Part shown: positions 3,764 to 5,743 of the stretch, one piece after another | How the letters are laid out: each line of letters opens with the position of its first letter | Numbering within the stretch: the first letter of the stretch is position 1 | Position numbers and translations under genes: made by a program | Notes under the pieces: model-generated | What the model was told of the DNA's origin: nothing | Databases searched by the model: none | Seen by the model: only the letters and a program-made list of their open reading frames with translations | Origin: Spirochaetales bacterium | GTDB lineage: Bacteria > Spirochaetota > Spirochaetia > SPDA01 | NCBI GenBank assembly: GCA_004525155.1 | Contig: SPDA01000161.1 | Location: 1 to 5,743, forward strand | Length of the DNA: 5,743 nt | Reading direction: 5' to 3'

Positions 3764-5743
3764 CTAATTTTCTCCTTATGCTGCCTAAAAGGTCTTTAAT
3801 TTTATGTTTTAACGCATAACCCGTATCCTTGTCCGGGTGATAATCGGATAAGTTCCTGATGAAATTGAACGCGTCTTTTACCGCCGTCGGTGTAACGGGG
3901 ACATCCCGCCTCGGCAGCTCCCTTTCGGGCACGATGCCGCTGATTTTTTCTTTTAAGCCTTTATGGCCCAGAAGCCTTGTCATTATGGCATTTATATTGA
4001 GGGCACTGTCGCTTTCCAGAAATTCCCTTCGTTTGTCAGCCGGCAGGTGATGGGTCAGGTTTTCCATATACCCGAGAAGCCCCGCGGATGACACGGGAAA
4101 ATCCCTGGGTCCCCTGTCGGTATGTCCCGGCGGAAGAGGTTCTTCCTCTTCCTTAAGCGGAGGCTGGTCTTCCGGGGTTCCTTCTTCCTCTTTGAGTTCC
4201 GGTTCCGTTTCCGGCAGGGTTTCCTCCTCCGGCTGCGGAGCAGGCGATGGTTCGGGTTTTTCCGGCGGGGGTGAGCTGATTATGTAAACCGGTGACGGTT
4301 GTATTATAGGCGACAGCTGCTGCATGGCAGGGGACGGCTGCTGGGCAGGCTGCTGCTGCTGCGGAGGGGGTATGGGAGGGGGCTGCATCGGCTGCTGCAC
4401 GGCAGGCGGCGGCTGCTGCACGGCAGGCGACGGCTGCTGCACGGCAGGCGACGGCGGCTGCTGGGCAGGAAACTGCTGCATGGCAGGCGGCGGCTGTACC
4501 ACGGGAAGGATTTCACCCAGGTACAGATCCTCTTCATCCCCTTCCTCCTCCTCCTCCTTTTCCGGAGGCAGGGAGAGTTCCTCCTCTTCCTCAGAAAGTT
4601 TTACGGTTTCTTCGTCTTCATGGATGGCGATGGTCGGGTCTATTCCGCCGATATCCAGTATGGGGACCGATTCAAATTCCAGCCCGGGAATATTTTCGAA
4701 AAGAATGCTGTCGCCCTCTTTCTCCGTAAGCGTTTCAATGGATTCCTCCGGATGAGTGGCAAACAGCTTTTGGAGGTTGGATGAGATTAGTTCCCTGTTC
4801 TCTTCATCAAAATCGGTGGTAAGCTGTTCGTAAAGACTGAGACTGTCGTTGAGCCTGTCCAGATCGTCGGAAGAACCCCGGCTGCCGTGGAGGTTGATGA
4901 GGGTGTCCGCCGTCTTAATTGCATCTTCCCTGTTTCCCATGGATTTATGCAGCTGCGCCAGGAGAGAGAGGATTTTGGAATCCTCCGGGTAATCCTTGCA
5001 GAGTGCATTGAATATTTCCAGGGCCCGGGAATACTCTTCCGTCTGAAAGTAAAGCTGACCTGTCATCAGCCGGGCGGAGTATTCCGCGGGGTTCCTGTCC
5101 AGAATCCTCTTGAGCTCACGTAAAGACTCCCCGATATCGCCCCGTTCCTGATGGTATAATGCAAGCTGCATGCGGATTTCCAGGTCTTCCGGGGCAAGCT
5201 CGAGCGCTTTATTATAAAACGACAGGGCCTTGTCCGCCTGCTGTGTCTTCTGATACAGGAGACCATAGGTAGCGTGGACCTTGATGTTGTCCGGTTCTTT
5301 TTTAATGACCTCCGAGAGAAGGATATCCGCTTCGGAGAAATGTTCCGTGGAAATATAAATTTCCGCCAGCAGCAGACGGGCATCGGTGTTGCCCGGATTT
5401 TTCTTAAGCAGAGACATGAGATTATCTATCGCTTCGTTATAGGCGCCCTTCTGTTTATATATCTGCCCGAGATTGACGGCCGCTTTGGAATAGTGAGGAT
5501 TATGTTTTAAAGCCGTTTTATACTGTTCCTCCGCCTCCTCAAGTTTGCCCTGTTTTTTCAGAACTACGCCGAGGTTGTTTCTGACCTGGGCATTGGAAGG
5601 ATTGACCTTCAGTATCTGCCTGAACACCTTTTCTGCTTCATCGTTCTTGTCGATTTTCTGCTGAACGACACCCAGATTGTTGAGGCAGTCCGCCCAATCA
5701 GGCTTCGATTTCAGGGCCTGCCGGAATTCCTTTTCAGCCTCGC
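3732..5743 (-). CDS. Large TPR-repeat protein with acidic and Pro/Gln-rich linker and unknown C-terminal domain (5' end beyond window)
   Basis: The frame is open through the right edge and encodes 669 visible residues; the GTG at 5627 is only an internal valine codon. Counting from the first full codon (5741), residues 15-286 are eight consecutive TPR repeats of exactly 34 residues, each ending near a proline such as KVNP, KHNP, KKNP or ELAP. The tail of an earlier repeat (1-14) shows that the array continues outside. TPR arrays bind partner proteins. Residues 287-370 are a less repetitive segment. Residues 373-406 are strongly acidic with runs of Glu, 412-500 are Pro/Gln-rich with a heptad-like SPAVQQP repeat, and 504-536 are acidic again. 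Residues about 545-660 form a predicted helical domain with conserved-looking residues (GYMENLTHHLPADKRREF) that I do not recognise. No membrane segment is visible; an N-terminal signal cannot be judged. It is the first visible gene of the cluster, overlapping the HDOD gene by 32 nt, so a scaffold role for that partner is a reasonable inference. Confidence 0.92.
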   Translation of the reverse strand, partial: EAEKEFRQALKSKPDWADCLNNLGVVQQKIDKNDEAEKVFRQILKVNPSNAQVRNNLGVVLKKQGKLEEAEEQYKTALKHNPHYSKAAVNLGQIYKQKGAYNEAIDNLMSLLKKNPGNTDARLLLAEIYISTEHFSEADILLSEVIKKEPDNIKVHATYGLLYQKTQQADKALSFYNKALELAPEDLEIRMQLALYHQERGDIGESLRELKRILDRNPAEYSARLMTGQLYFQTEEYSRALEIFNALCKDYPEDSKILSLLAQLHKSMGNREDAIKTADTLINLHGSRGSSDDLDRLNDSLSLYEQLTTDFDEENRELISSNLQKLFATHPEESIETLTEKEGDSILFENIPGLEFESVPILDIGGIDPTIAIHEDEETVKLSEEEEELSLPPEKEEEEEGDEEDLYLGEILPVVQPPPAMQQFPAQQPPSPAVQQPSPAVQQPPPAVQQPMQPPPIPPPQQQQPAQQPSPAMQQLSPIIQPSPVYIISSPPPEKPEPSPAPQPEEETLPETEPELKEEEGTPEDQPPLKEEEEPLPPGHTDRGPRDFPVSSAGLLGYMENLTHHLPADKRREFLESDSALNINAIMTRLLGHKGLKEKISGIVPERELPRRDVPVTPTAVKDAFNFIRNLSDYHPDKDTGYALKHKIKDLLGSIRRKLDGGSGQPDNS
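4314..4490. repeat. 21-bp minisatellite within the Pro/Gln-rich linker of the TPR gene
   Basis: Three adjacent 21-bp units at 4389-4409, 4410-4430 and 4431-4451 begin cggctgctgcacggcagg and differ only in their last base (g, a, a). Degenerate copies flank them, at about 4314-4334 (with catggcaggg instead of cacggcagg), about 4335-4350 and 4470-4490. Each unit encodes seven residues on the - strand of the type S/P-PAVQQP, so copy-number change keeps the reading frame. A (GCT)n-like run at about 4350-4362 encodes the QQQQ tract. The near-identity of the central units at DNA level suggests recent duplication. Confidence 0.85.

Noticed and set aside
4299..4784. Long + strand open frames opposite the Pro/Gln-rich linker, rich in Arg/Leu or Gly/Cys
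   Set aside because: They mirror the repetitive low-complexity coding sequence of the TPR gene; composition is implausible and no ribosome-binding site supports them.
5625..5627. GTG at 5627 as the start of the TPR protein
   Set aside because: The frame stays open to the window edge and continues with perfect TPR residues (DWADCLNNLGVV), so this is an internal valine.
1..5743. CRISPR array, insertion sequence, prophage or defence system
   Set aside because: No spaced direct repeats, transposase, integrase or recognised defence gene is present; the only tandem repeat is the coding minisatellite in the TPR gene.

Overview
The window comes from a bacterium. It is gene-dense, looks roughly balanced in GC by eye, and has short intergenic gaps and clear Shine-Dalgarno sites. 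It carries chemotaxis adaptation genes next to a signalling-type operon. The gene content (cheR-cheB, a TPR/HDOD/metallo-beta-lactamase cluster) would fit a motile spirochaete or a deltaproteobacterium-like lineage. I cannot fix the taxon from this sequence, and I see no insertion sequence, phage gene, CRISPR array or other sign of a mobile region.

Layout. Bases 1-1603 (+ strand) hold the 3' part of cheR (its 5' end lies outside the window) and a complete cheB 12 nt downstream, an ordinary receptor methylation/demethylation pair. Facing them on the - strand is a compact unit at 1941-1590. A near-consensus sigma70-type promoter drives a tRNA-Ala with anticodon CGC. One nucleotide after the tRNA discriminator base comes the ATG of a 78-aa zinc-ribbon-like protein, whose stop codon lies inside the end of cheB. 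Bases 1957-5743 (- strand) hold a three-gene cluster read from right to left: a large TPR protein with an acidic, Pro/Gln-rich linker (5' end outside the window), an HDOD-domain protein overlapping it by 32 nt, and a metallo-beta-lactamase-fold hydrolase 16 nt further on.

How it fits together. CheR and CheB set the methylation level of chemoreceptors, with CheB acting as a phosphorylation-gated esterase. The TPR-HDOD-MBL cluster looks co-translated and is probably a scaffold, a signalling domain and a small-molecule or phosphodiester hydrolase. A functional link to chemotaxis is possible, but it rests only on proximity and the cluster runs on the opposite strand.

The most unusual structure is the tRNA-Ala/zinc-ribbon junction. 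The ATG at 1826 is the only ATG/GTG/TTG between the in-frame stop at 1938-1940 and the first CxxC motif. It has no Shine-Dalgarno sequence because the tRNA acceptor stem occupies that place. Normal 3' processing of the CCA-less tRNA would therefore release an almost leaderless mRNA. A 7-bp inverted repeat straddles the -10 box of the same promoter. Every base of the window lies in or close to an annotated element; no gap exceeds 300 bases.
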